From Impatiens glandulifera (Eukaryota; Streptophyta; Magnoliopsida; Ericales; Balsaminaceae), in NCBI RefSeq assembly GCF_907164915.1, contig NC_061865.1, positions 51,914,587 through 51,978,586 of the forward strand: a stretch of DNA of 64,000 nt, written 5' to 3'. Under the pieces are notes generated by a model. The model saw only the letters and a program-made list of their open reading frames with translations. It was not told the DNA's origin and did not search any database. Below, piece after piece: positions 46,753 to 57,608 of the stretch; the stretch's first letter is position 1; each line of letters opens with the position of its first letter. Position numbers and translations under genes: made by a program.

Positions 46753-49700
46753 ATGTCTGCTATTCTGTGCGGCAAGAGATCCATTTTCGAAGACCTACAA
46801 TCATCTCCTCAATCATCACCGGCTCCTAAGAGGATCCGGTGTTCCTCTTCAAGGTCTCCAGTTCATCCTTGTCCTTCCAATTCCTCACTTGTCGATCAGC
46901 TCAGACTTCTCTTTCCTCGGATGGATATTCAGGTACCATAGATCTAGATTTCATTTTCCTAGAACAAATTATTCTTATGTTCTTGTTCTTTTCCTCGATT
47001 GTAGTTGGATTTGGTCCCTAGGTTTGATTCTATAGATTTAAACAAAGTTGTTTGAAGTTGTGAATTATGGAAAATAGGTTCTTGTATTCGTCTGCTGCAA
47101 ACATTCAAACGATCTGATATCTAAATCCATACACAATTTTGAAAAATTATACATGTTCCAGAAAATAATTTTGTGATCATACACAGTGAGAATCAGTGTT
47201 TATGGAGCAGGATATTAGGCATATGAGAGATTTAGGGCAGAGATTGTGATTTCATGGTTGGTGTATATTGTTGATTGGTGAGATGTTACTCTTTAGAGGT
47301 TCATGAGGCAAGATTATGATCAAGAATAATGCAATTTCCTGTGGTAAAATGTATGGTCATACAAAAAACCTATGAGTGGGAAGAAAAAAATGAAGGATGA
47401 ATAAGAAGATTGTGTTGTTTTTACAGTCAGCACACAATTGAGCCCCAATGTGATTGATTATCATGTTCTGGCAAGTATTTTGACTGCAAATGGGTTTTTT
47501 TCATTATGCAATAGTGAATACATTTATGTACTTTCATAAGCATTGTCTACTTTTACCCAAGTTTAGATAAGTTATTAGTTTGTTTTATGAGGCAACCTCT
47601 ATTCTATATACAAGTACTAGCTGTAAATGAATTCTCTCCAAAAATTTTTCCTCTCAACATTTTACTCAATTTTCCCTTATTTCTTTTTGCTTTTAAACCT
47701 AAGCCTCACGAAGTGTACCAAGTGGTATTAAAGCTCATCAAACCAAATAAGAAAGAAGTACATATCGAGTTTTGTGTTGTTAGAATCTCAATGGTAAGAG
47801 CCATTCCTAAAGTTTATCATCTAATTTACTTTTATCGTAAGTTGTGAGATAATTGTTGGACATGATGTTAGTTCGTTATATGAGTCAACCTATATGCTTA
47901 TAAATAGAGGTACTAGCTGTAAATGAAACATATGAATTGAAGAACAGTTCTCTTGACCTCTCATCGTTATTGGATTTCACTCATCTCAACTTGTCTATCA
48001 TATTATCCCTTGGTTCTTTTAATTCCAATCCCTAACCAGGCCATTTGGAGGCATTTTCCTAACAGAGTAACTGAATAGTGATAGGTTGTTCTGATTTTCA
48101 GGATCTTGTAAGAACCCTGAATGAATGCGGTAATGATTTGGATTCCGCTATCAAGAGCTTACATGAGCTTTCTCTTGGACATGGTAACCCTGATATTGTG
48201 TCCCAGTTAAATGCATCGCCAGAGAAAGGTAGTAATTTTATTTTATTTTTGGTACTTGTGGCTGGTTTCAAGTCTCGAGGTCCACATTGCTTCAATCATT
48301 AGTTCATTTTCTCTAACATTCACAAACTTATATGTTCATGTTTGTATTTCTGTTTTAGATAGGAATCTTCAAGGTAGGTGCAACATATCTTTCGTTTCCC
48401 ACTTTTAGATTTGTTTCATTTACCTTACCATTCTTTACTAAAATTTTAACTTTGAAGGATAAGGGGGTTTCATTGTTGTGCTTTTATGCCTATTTGGTAT
48501 TATGATGTTGATAATGATACAACAAAATCTACATTTGTTATGTTTTTAAAAAATCACAATCATTTAGAAAATAATATAGGTCGAGATATAGAAAATTGTA
48601 TGCATCATGATTTTTATGCCCAATGATACACAAAATTACAATATTATTTGGATCATCATCCAAAAAACACAATCTTATACCCAAACAAAAGAAAATCACT
48701 TTCAGCAATTTTCCAATGGGATCGTGATTGTGACAGATTGCGGACTGAGTTTTCTTGTCTGCCTCTGTTTAGATCCACTACAATATGTCTCAAAATTTTT
48801 TGAAGTGTATGTACTCTCTGGCCACTCATGTTTTAGGTCTTTTGGGGATATATACCATAAGTGTATAGTATACAAAGTTGAGGTTTATTCACTAACAAGA
48901 GAATCGATATGTATGTATGTACGTATGTATGTGCTAAAATAATGTAGCAGGTGGAGTGTCTGTGGCTGTGGATGGAAATGTAGCTCCTCTTGTTCTTGAG
49001 TCGCCTTTAGAGCAGAAGAACTTCGCCGCCACCCCAAGGGATGGTTCTGAATGGGTGGAACTGTTGGTGAATGAAATGATGAATGCATCTAGCATAGATG
49101 ATGCTAGATGTCGTGCCACAAAAGTTCTAGAAAGCCTCGAGAAGTCAATTGGAGCAAGTCACAACAACACCACTGCAGAGGCAACAAAAGACATTCATAA
49201 GGTGAGTTTTTAGCTCTTTTTTGTTGACAACACATTTAACACACAATCAAATGTGTCGATTGGATTGGACTTAATTAGGGTCTTGAACTAAAAGGCTGAG
49301 TTTGAGGTCTCAGGTTCGATCCCAACTTAGACCACCTGAGTAAAGTTCAGGAAAGGGTATTGTTGTACTCGAAGCCAACATGTTTGTTTGTTGTTGCAGG
49401 AGAACATGATGCTAAAGGAGCAAATTGAATTATTGCTAAGGGATAACACAATTCTGAAACGAGCTGTATCGATTCAGCATGAAAGACAGAAAGAATATGA
49501 AGATAAGAATCAGGAAGTTCAACATCTCAAACAAATGATATCCCAATATCAGGAGCAGATGAGAACACTTGAGGTTAGTAAATTCATTTATATGCAGCGT
49601 CCTTCTTTCAATTTGTTTTTCAAATCTTTGTTTGTTTGACATAGGACTTTAAAATAAACCGAAAAACAAAACCCCATTTTCCTAGAGACTTATATTATGT

Positions 49701-49797
49701 GTTGTTATAGGTGAACAATTATGCGCTGTCAATGCATCTGCAACAAGCACAACAAGGAAACTCCATTCCTGGTCGATTCAATCCCGATATATTTTAA
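46753..49797 (+). CDS. CUE-domain, coiled-coil protein (ubiquitin-system component)
   Basis: Coding exons 46753-46932, 48102-48228, probable microexon 48359-48373, 48951-49201, 49400-49573, 49711-49797; 834 nt, 277 residues with the microexon and 272 without it. The N-terminus is Ser/Pro-rich with a basic PKRIRC. Residues about 45-85 form a CUE domain: LRLLFPRMDIQ is the MFP-type motif, with LNECGNDLDSAIKSL as the third helix. CUE domains bind mono-ubiquitin. The C-terminal exons encode a long heptad-like coiled coil (ENMMLKEQIELLLRDN ... EYEDKNQEVQHLKQMISQY), then a short tail. This matches a plant family annotated as ubiquitin-system CUE proteins; the cellular target is unknown. The first intron is long (1169 nt). 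Confidence 0.9.
49202..49399 (+). other. intron with tRNA-like SINE relic
   Basis: Within this CUE-gene intron the sequence 'gaggtctcaggttcgatccc' (about 49301-49320) carries a near-consensus pol III B box. It is preceded by an A-box-like 'taattagggtcttgaactaa' and followed by 'acctgagtaaagttcagg'. It shares its core with the relic in VAC14 intron 17. The limits are not defined. Confidence 0.4.
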
Positions 49798-50474
49798 ATA
49801 AAGAGATAGATGATGATTATGATAATGCTGAAGAGTAACTTTCTTGAGAGGTTAGCCAACCGAGCAAAGTTGATTATGTTTCATCAGTAATACTACATTT
49901 TTAATATGTTGCTTTCTTTTTTTAATGAATGGTTTATGTAACATTACCCGTTTTTACATCGAATTGTAATGCAACTTGTAAAAGTCCCATATATGTTAAT
50001 TTATTATGACTTTTAAGTTGTGTCATGGGTGATTGGTTTTAATTTCACTTGTTAGGATGATAGTGATGATATAATGATTCCATTGAAATAATTCATATCA
50101 TTTAAGGAGTCTTCTTCTATTTTTGTTCTTTTAGGCTATTTACGAAAAATTTAAACGGTTCAATTGGCTTCCTCCAATTGTAAAAATTTGTTTTTAAATA
50201 ATACAATTTTACATAAAAGTGGTTTTGTTTATGATAATTTTTAATAGAAAAAAGATATTATATTTATCTACAAAATTTAATTATGTATTAAAAATATTTT
50301 GTTTCTGAAAAAGCAATTGATCTGTTGATAATGACATGTATTTTTTTGTGTGTATTAATTAATATTTTATATTATATATTAAAATAATAATTCTAATATA
50401 CAAGAATGTACTATCTTCCAAGAGAGAGCCAATAAATAAGTTATAAATATTAGATTGAAAGATATCTACAATTT
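49798..50474. other. CUE gene 3' UTR and AT-rich intergenic DNA
   Basis: No gene, repeat family or RNA gene recognised. The AT-rich composition is typical of a terminator region followed by spacer. Confidence 0.5.
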
Positions 50475-50985
50475 TGTGCAAGATGTCATGGTCCACTTAA
50501 GTTGGATGGAAAACCAGCTCACAAAAGAGAAATATCTAGAAAGTTCTCTAGAACATTCTAGAAGTGCCCAGATTCTTTCTTCCAAGGATTTCTCTAGAAT
50601 TCTCTAGGAAGTCCTTAATGTAAATAAGTAGGAAGATGTCTCTAGAATTCTCTAGGACTTGTAAAATATAATTAAATATTAGAAGTCTCTAGAAAGACCT
50701 AGGATAAAAGAGTATCTAGAATGATCTCCTCCCATGTATATAAACAAGCCTTGGTCATTAAGCCAAGCACCAAGTAATACAATTCAATCTTATTCTCCAA
50801 GCTTTCACTCTCACTCTAAAGTTTCCTTCTTGCACTTTCAAACAGGTTGACTAGTTAGCATTGTGGCAATACTAATCTAGGACCGCACGGGTCGAGGAAA
50901 TCAAGCATTCGAAAGTTAGCCCGTGACAAAGAGGTCTATTTCTGAATATCTACAATGATAGCCTCAATCTTCTAATATACATATT
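50475..50985 (+). repeat. solo LTR-like sequence with heat-shock elements
   Basis: A promoter-like block with a TATATAAA box at 50737-50744, a CT-rich leader-like region after it and a copia-LTR texture (aagccttggtcattaagccaagcaccaag). Upstream of the TATA the motif tctagaa/ttctaga recurs at least six times. At 50539-50563 it forms GAA-nn-TTC, then GAA-nn-TTC-nn-GAA, a perfect three-box heat-shock element. No gag-pol follows and no second LTR is visible, so it is probably a solo LTR. The right edge (50844 or about 50985) is unsettled and no target duplication was found. Confidence 0.6.
50539..50563 (+). promoter_or_regulatory. heat-shock element array
   Basis: GAA (50539-50541), TTC (50544-50546), GAA (50551-50553), TTC (50556-50558), GAA (50561-50563). 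The last three have perfect two-base spacing. This is the binding pattern of heat-shock factor trimers. It lies about 180 bp upstream of the TATA box. Confidence 0.7.
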
Positions 50986-51500
50986 ATTCAAAGAGAAATG
51001 ATATTCTCAACAACGACAAGTTAACGAAAGCAAGGCCACGAATTCTACGTGGCCTTGCCAGCTAGGAGAGAGAAAAAATAAAAATAAAATTGAAACTTTC
51101 TATTTCCTCCAAAAACCAAAATTCTATTATTTCTCTCTCTTTCTCTTTTGTTTCATTTTTCCTAAAGCCACCTACGATTCTCTTATTTCATTTTCACCGA
51201 CTTCTCTTTCGATCGATCAAAATGGTAAGACTTCTTCCGTTTATGAAACGTTTCATTTTTTCCCAAAACCAAAACCCCCACGACAATCTCTCTCTTTATT
51301 TTTCGTTTCAATTTCCCAAAACCCAACCCACTGTCGATCTTACTGAAACGTTTCATCGACTTCTTCTCTTCCGATCGATTGAAATAGAAAGTCTTTTTTC
51401 TTTCTTTCGTTTATCTTCCGTTCGAAATGATTGTCATATCAATATTTATGTTTAACGTTTATGGTTTAGCTGCTGAATCGATTTAGATTAGGGTTGTAAA

Positions 51501-52830
51501 AGATCTGAATCTTCGTACATGACCTACAAATCAAATTAACATTACAATAAGATTATTGGTTTAAAAAAAAATAAAATAGCCATAAAAGATCGTATAGAAA
51601 CCATTTCGAAGTCTGAAATTACCCTAAAATGGTGATTTCGGGATAAAAAATGCTAATTTCGGGACTAGAAATGCTAATTTCGAGACCAGAAAAGCTGGTT
51701 TCGGGACTAGAAAAGCTGGTTTCAGGACCCGAAATGAATAGTTTTGAGACCAGAAAAGCTGGTTTCGGGACCCGAAACGGTAAAAAAAAAGTTTTTTTTT
51801 CCGAAACGAGTGGTTTCGGAACACTTTTTTGAATTTTTTTTAATCTGAAACATTATAATGAATCATAGAAAATCAAAAATAATTGAAGATAATGCTGTTA
51901 TATATTAGAAATTTACATAATTAAAAATTTATTTACAATGTTACAACTTTTCCTTTATATCACGTTTAAAATACAACATACAATTTGAGAGATCTCAAAT
52001 AAATTAAAATAATCTCATTTCTTCATTAACTTAATCAATAAGAAGATCTGGATCTTCATATATGACCTACAAATTAAATTAACATTATAATAAGATTATT
52101 GGTTTAAAAAAAATAAAATAACCATAAAAGTTTGTATAGAAACCATTTCGGAGTCTGAAATCACCCTAAAATGGTGATTTAGGGACAAGAAATGCTGGTT
52201 TCGGGACTAGAAATGCTAGTTTTGGGACCAGAAAAGCTGGTTTCGGAACCCGAAACGGCCAATTTTTTTTTTTTTTTTTCGTAATGATTGGTTTCGGGAC
52301 ACTTTTTTGAATTTTTTTTAATCTGAAACATTATAATGAATCAAAAATAATTGAAGATAATGTTGTTATACTAGAAATTTACATAATTAAAAATTTATTT
52401 ACAATGTTACAATTTGTCCTTTATATCACATTTAAAATACAACCTACAATTTGGGAGATCTCAAATAATCTCATTTCTTCATTAACTTAATCAATAAAAA
52501 GATCTGGATCTTCATACATGACCTACAATTCAAATTAACATTACAATAAGATTATTGGTTTAAAAAAGAAATAAAATAGCCATAAAAGATCGTATAGAAA
52601 CTATTTCGGAGTCTGAAATCACCCTAAAATGGTAATTTCGGGACAAGAAATACTGGTTTCGGGACTAGAAATGCTAGTTTCGGGACTAGAAAAGCTGGTT
52701 TCGGGACCCGAAATGAGTAGTTTCGAGACCCGAAATGAGTGGTTTCGGGACTCGAAATTACTCTTTTTACAATACTAATTGAAATTAGTTCTGCAACTAA
52801 ACCAATAACAACAGCCAAACATTATATAAT
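51501..52830. repeat. three large direct repeats with an internal minisatellite
   Basis: Units start with 'agatctg(g/a)atcttc' at 51501, 52044 and 52500 (periods of 543 and 456 bp; the third is cut short). Each contains 'gacctacaaatcaaattaacattacaataag' and then a cluster of degenerate units of about 20 bp built on 'ctggtttcgggactagaaaag'. The short open frames through the minisatellite on both strands are repeats and not genes. Confidence 0.75.
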
Positions 52831-53095
52831 CATACTTTTGGGTCCCGAAAACACATTTTCGGGACCCATAACAGCCAAAGATTATATAATCATACTTTCG
52901 GGTCTCTAAACCATCCATTTCCGGACCCATAATGCAGCAAATACACAATAATCATAGTTTTCTATCGTTAAAATCATTAAAATCCCAAACCCTAACTGCA
53001 AAAACCTAAACGATCTTCAAATCATCAAAATGATCTACGATTCTAAAAGAGAAGATGTTATTTACCTTGTCCTTGGAGATCTTGGAGTCTTGTAT

Positions 53096-53433
53096 GGAGA
53101 TGTACCTGGACCACCAGCCTGAAAAAATAATATGAAGTGAACACGAAGGCAGACAATGAAGTGAACATACACAAATGAGTTCTCTTACCATTTTCGATCG
53201 AAAGAAGATGAAGAAAGTAGAAGAAGTCGGGGATGCCGGAGAGAAAAAACGCTAGAGAAGAAATCGGGGTTCGCCGGAATTTTTTCTCTCCGGCATCCTC
53301 GACTTCTTCTACTTTCTTCATCTTCTTTCGATCGAAAATGGTAAGAGAACTCCTTTGTGTATGTTCACTTCATTGTCTGCCTTCGTGTTCACTTCATATT
53401 ATTTTTTCAAGCTGGTGGTCCAGGTACATCTCC
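53096..53433. repeat. 154-bp palindrome of a captured gene 5' end
   Basis: Arms 53096-53249 and 53280-53433 are inverted copies with about three mismatches around a 30-bp spacer. Read outward, each arm shows a leader, ATG followed at once by an intron donor (ATG|gtaaga), an intron of about 90 bp and the start of a second exon. In the left arm (minus strand) the exon continues past the palindrome to a donor at about 53067. It would encode the short peptide start MAGGPGTSPYKTPRSPRTR. The right copy has lost the CAG acceptor (cag to caa). The parental gene was not identified. Confidence 0.65.
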
Positions 53434-53521
53434 TGAAATATTTTTCTTTTTTATTTTTGTTTTGCTTTTTCTCTCTCCTAGCTGGCAAGGCCACGTGGGA
53501 TTCGTGGTCTTGTTTTCGCTA

Positions 53522-54715
53522 AAGAGTCATTGTGTTTATCAATACTCTTATTCAAATACCCTATTTTTTCTTGTTTAACTTGTAATTAAAGTATTTTTAT
53601 TCAATTAATATATAGTAATTAATTTTTTTTGACCTATATTAGTAAATTTATTAACAATTTGTCAAAATGAAGATAAATGTAAATTTCCAACAAATTTGAA
53701 CTAATTAGAGAACCACCCATTCTTTCTTACCCCGTGATGGACACAGCCACACATTATGTCGTCATAAACTTAAAATGTACTTATAAAATTTAATCGCAAA
53801 TATATGAAAAAAATATTAAATGGTTTTGTAAAATGATGTTCAAAGATTAAATGAATAATTTGTCTTAGTCTTCAATTCTTTCAAACTTAAACAATTTCCA
53901 CAGAAATAATGAAGATGGTACAAATACCCATTCCTTATTCAAGATGGACTAAACTAAAGTCATCAACAACACAACAACAAATCATATTCTTATAAAATAT
54001 TTTATAATATTCTTTTTTTCATTTAGACACTAAGATAAATAATATTTTGAATTTAAGTGGAAACTGTGAGTGTAATTTCAGTTCTCCTCTAATTAAAAAA
54101 AATCTTAACTTTTGCTCAATAACTATCAAATAAATATATCGGTTAGACTTTTCAATATTCTTTCCATCATCTATCTTCCTTACTTCTAACCTAAATGAAA
54201 CGAAGTTATGCGGTATATAAACTTATGTTAAATATTATTATCAATAAATAATAAGGTACATTATAAAACCTAGGTCTAGGTGCAGGTGTAGCTGTAAGTG
54301 TAGTTGGTGCCTTGATGATGATAAATCAGAATGACGAAATAGTCCGACGACAGTTTCTTACACTTTTCTTGATCGATGACACATAATTTGGAAAAAAAGA
54401 AAATTATTATGGCCCAATTACCATTTGGGGCTCAAATTTGAACATTTTTACCATATGGGGCTCAAAATTTAATTTGAGCCATTTGGGGCTTCAACTATCA
54501 ATTTTTCTGAATTTAGACACTAAGATAAGTAATATTTTGATTTAAGCGGAAGCTGTGAGTGTAATTTCAGTTCTCCTCTAATTAAAAAAAACAATTCTTA
54601 ACTTTTGCTCAATAATCATCAAATAAATATATCAGTTAGAGTTCTCAATATTCTTTTCATCATCTATCTTCCTTACTTCTAACCTAAACGAAACGAAGTT
54701 ATGCGGTATATAAAC
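53522..54715. repeat. intergenic DNA with a 205-bp direct duplication
   Basis: A block of about 205-211 bp at 54023-54233 (tttagacactaagata ... gcggtatataaac) is repeated at 54512-54715 with a few per cent divergence, period 489 bp. The right copy is cut exactly by the copia LTR. Between them is a stretch with repeated 'catttggggctcaaa' motifs. No gene. Confidence 0.7.
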
Positions 54716-56011
54716 TGTTAGGATCTAGGTCGCCGCTAGAGGACCGGGGTTGGACCGGTTAGCGGTTCACACTCGAAGGGTGGTGATTAATCCGGTTAGA
54801 GATTAACACCGGGGTTTCAATACTACACAACCTGTCACAAACCCTTGAACTAGGTTCAAGCGCGGAAGAGGTTTGCTTTCAGGTTGAAGCGGCACGCTTG
54901 TATGATAGGCAGAATCGGTATTGTATAGTGGAGATTTGAAGTTTGATGGATCGGCTTTGGTAACCTGGAAGTTCGGTATGGTTAGGATTAAGTCGGTTAT
55001 AGTGGTATAAGTCGGTCTAGTGATGAAACCGGCAGACAGTAAATAACAAGACAGGTTTTATGGATGTTCGGAGATAAAACTCCTACGTCACCCCTTCCTC
55101 TCGAAACCGCGAGAAGGATATTCACTAAGGAATACAAGTACAAACCGATCGAGACTTATTTCCTGCTCGATAACACTCTTACAATTTACACTGAAATTGT
55201 AAAACACACTTCAACTTTCAACACTTAGGCTTTCTAACACAGCACAATCTTATCACTTGTAGTATATGCTCTCTCAAAAATGTGCCACAACGTATATCCT
55301 TCTTAAGTCACTGCATTTACTCTTCTTCAGCTACCTCCTTTTATAGGTGAAATATGCCAACGGTCATATTTCACTGCCTTGAATCTGATTGGCTGATCAG
55401 AGGTGCAGTGATTCAGTGTTTCAGAGGTTCAGACCTGCGGTCGTTTCCTCAGACCTGGTGCTCTGTCTCAGACCTGGCGGTCTGTTCTTCCGGTGTGTAG
55501 GACAAACCTGCCGGGTTTGTCTTTTACTTGATTTAGGCACTGTCTGTTGGACAGTTGTCTGTACTTGGGAGATTTCCTTTCTGTCTTATCCCGAAGTGGA
55601 AGGATCCGGTAGTACTGTCTTCTGCAGCCTACAGTTTTTCCTCAGACTTGCATGAATATGGAAGTGTTCAGCCTGTTCCTTTGGTATCGTTCTCAACAGA
55701 TACCCGAAATGTCTTCTTGTACTGGCCGGTCATTTGACTTGGCCGAAGGGCTTTTGGTGTGAGTGATGTAACCGGACTTCTTCCGGTTATTCCTCTCTTG
55801 TGGATGATCGGCTGTTTGATGATTCTGGTTTTAAGCTTTGGCCGATCCTTTCTTTGTGCGGTCATGTTCCGAATACTCTTAGTCGGTTTGGTAGCTTGAC
55901 CGGTTTGGTTTCTTTAGTCGGTTCTTTTGTTCATCCGGTCCGGTTGCTTGTTCCTACATGGGAAATTTATTTAAGTTAGGTTTATTTGAACCGGTCTGAA
56001 TTTATCTAACA
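54716..56011 (-). repeat. copia 3' LTR
   Basis: TGTTAG at one end and CTAACA at the other, 1296 bp, bordered on the inner side by a polypurine tract (minus-strand CAAAAAGGGAGAAAT, 56012-56026). It contains a TATA box (minus strand CTATAAAAGG at about 55337-55346) suited to drive the genomic RNA. The 5' partner lies outside the window. Flanking bases taaac (54711-54715) are the expected target duplicate. Confidence 0.88.
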
Positions 56012-56174
56012 ATTTCTCCCTTTTTGATTATTTTATTTAAAATTATCAAAATCATGTAAGTTTGCAACCGTAGGCCGGTTGTTTTGTTTGTCCGGTTTTT
56101 GAGAATGATTTAGAGAATTTTTCGAAAAATTTTGAGAGAGAATTTTGAGAAGGGTTTTGGAAGAGTCTTTATCT

Positions 56175-56225
56175 TTTATCTAACAATTTCTCCCTTTTTG
56201 ATTATTTTATTTAAAATTATCAAAA
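56175..56225 (-). repeat. duplicated polypurine-tract/LTR-edge segment
   Basis: These 51 bp repeat 56001-56051 almost exactly: the last bases of the LTR, the polypurine tract and the adjoining AT-rich stretch. The element thus has two copies of its plus-strand priming region, 174 bp apart. Confidence 0.8.
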
Positions 56226-56343
56226 CTAAGTAGAAATGCAAAATAAGGCCGGATTCAAAAATAACTATATATTTATATATAGGTAACCGGAAAAGACAAA
56301 ATATATATAAATACTAAGGCCAATAAGAAAAGAAGGATAGTCC

Positions 56344-57056
56344 CTATTCAGAGTCCGTGAAGTCATAGATGCTCTTCTTTTTCTTCTTCGGTTGCTGTTG
56401 ACCGGTCGGTTCGGAAGCTCGCCTTCTTGTAGACCGGGACCGCAGTTGTTCTTCGATTTCATCCTCGACTTGGTCGGCCTGCTGCGATGTACCCGTAATG
56501 ACCGGTTCAAAGACCTCTTTGAGCATCTCGGCTATCCGAACTTTCTTAGGGGCCTCCCTCTTTCTCTTTTTCGGTGCTGAAGCGGAGGCGGCCGCCTTCT
56601 TCTTCTCGTTTTCCTTTGCATAGCCTTCCAGCCTCCGTGCTTCCCTTTCCAACCGTGCGGCATCCTCCGCAGCCTGACTGGCCACTTTCTCAGCAAACCC
56701 TGGGTATATGGCCTCTGCTCTTTCCATTCTTGCGGCCTCCACTTCCGCTTCGGTTGGTTGAGACGATCGCGGCGCCTCTTTATCTTTGCTAACTTCGGCG
56801 TCCAGCGCATCCTGGACCCTTTTAGCCACTTGAGCATCAGCCTCTACAGCCGCGGCTTCCGCGTTCACCTTAGCCTTTAGAATTTCGGCCATTTGTTCGG
56901 AGAGCGCCTTTACTTCGGCCACGAGACTCTCGTTTGTCTTCTCGAGTTCGGAGACCCGGTTAAGTGTCGTGTCGACCCGTTCGCTGAACCATTCAGCCGG
57001 ATTTCCTCGAAATCCACCTGAGAGTAGAGTTTGAACAATGCCGCATCACGCCCCAT
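56344..57056 (-). pseudogene. accessory ORF 3: Glu/Ala-rich coiled-coil protein with basic motifs, one frameshift
   Basis: Starts at ATG 57056-57054 (MGRDAALFKLYSQVDFEE). A single missing base near 57003-57010 shifts the frame, after which it runs to a stop at 56344; about 237 codons if continuous. The downstream part is rich in Glu, Ala, Lys and Arg, with a strong coiled-coil character (from NRVSELEKTNESLVAEVKAL to about LEREARRLEGYAKENEKKK). It has two basic nuclear-localisation-like clusters (KKRKREAPKKVR and QPKKKKKS) and an acidic end. It resembles no enzyme. It is the ORF nearest the 3' LTR and has its own TATA box. A structural or DNA/RNA-binding role is only a guess. Confidence 0.6.
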
Positions 57057-57160
57057 GTTATAGAATTTGAGAATGAGAGAGAGCCGCTTCAAAGAGTTTA
57101 GAAAGCTTAGAGAGAGAAAGTAGATTCGCGTGAGAATGAAAGAAAATGACCGAAGGTCCC

Positions 57161-57167
57161 TTTTATA
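57161..57167 (-). promoter_or_regulatory. TATA box of accessory ORF 3
   Basis: Minus strand reads GTCTATAAAAGGGACC, a near-perfect TATA box about 105 bp before the ATG at 57056. A CT-rich stretch (ctttctctctctaag) lies between, as in plant leaders. Confidence 0.6.
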
Positions 57168-57608
57168 GACGCGGTTTGGAAGCCCAACCGTCCCATCATT
57201 AATGGGCGGGAATTTTCCCTCCAAAATGGAAGAGACGCCAAACTGTGGGCGGTAAAACAAAAACGGGGGGCGGCAATTTTGGGCGGGAGATTTCCCTCCA
57301 AAATCCTTTGCTTATGTCATTGATGACGCACTCGTTTCTTTGAAACCGATTGATTGAACGGTTTCTAAGTTCAATTGGTTATTTTGAGTGATTAAAGTGT
57401 TAACAAATTTGGCAGATTCCATGTGACCGGAAAAGAACGCGGTTATAGTTAGAAGATGTGAACCGGTGACTTAGATAAATGTTCAAAGAATTAAGAAGAC
57501 ACGGTCATTTAAACTGAAATGATATTAAGATTCAAGAAATATCAGAAAAGGAAACCGATATAAGATTCGGTACAGAGATAGGCATACAGAAATAATGTAA
57601 AGTACAGC

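Larger units (their letters stand above)
51020..53521. mobile_element. terminal-inverted-repeat element carrying a gene fragment
   Basis: Ends of about 57 bp are inverted copies of each other: ttaacgaaagcaaggccacg... at 51020-51076 and its complement at about 53466-53521, with around 85 per cent or better match by eye. Each end contains an internal hairpin (AAGGCCACG/CGTGGCCTT in the left one). No transposase is present. The interior holds a CT-rich leader-like region (51090-51430), three large direct repeats (51501-52830) and a 154-bp palindrome made of a spliced-gene fragment (53096-53433). It is non-autonomous; the superfamily is not clear and a Mutator-like origin is possible. No target duplication was resolved. 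Confidence 0.65.

Noticed and set aside
51640..52760. CRISPR-like regularly repeated short units
   Set aside because: The units are degenerate, without unique spacers of constant length, and lie in a plant nuclear transposon; it is a minisatellite.
55389..55865. ORFs within the copia 3' LTR
   Set aside because: The LTR is regulatory; the frames lack motifs and lie opposite to the element's coding strand or in its U3/R.
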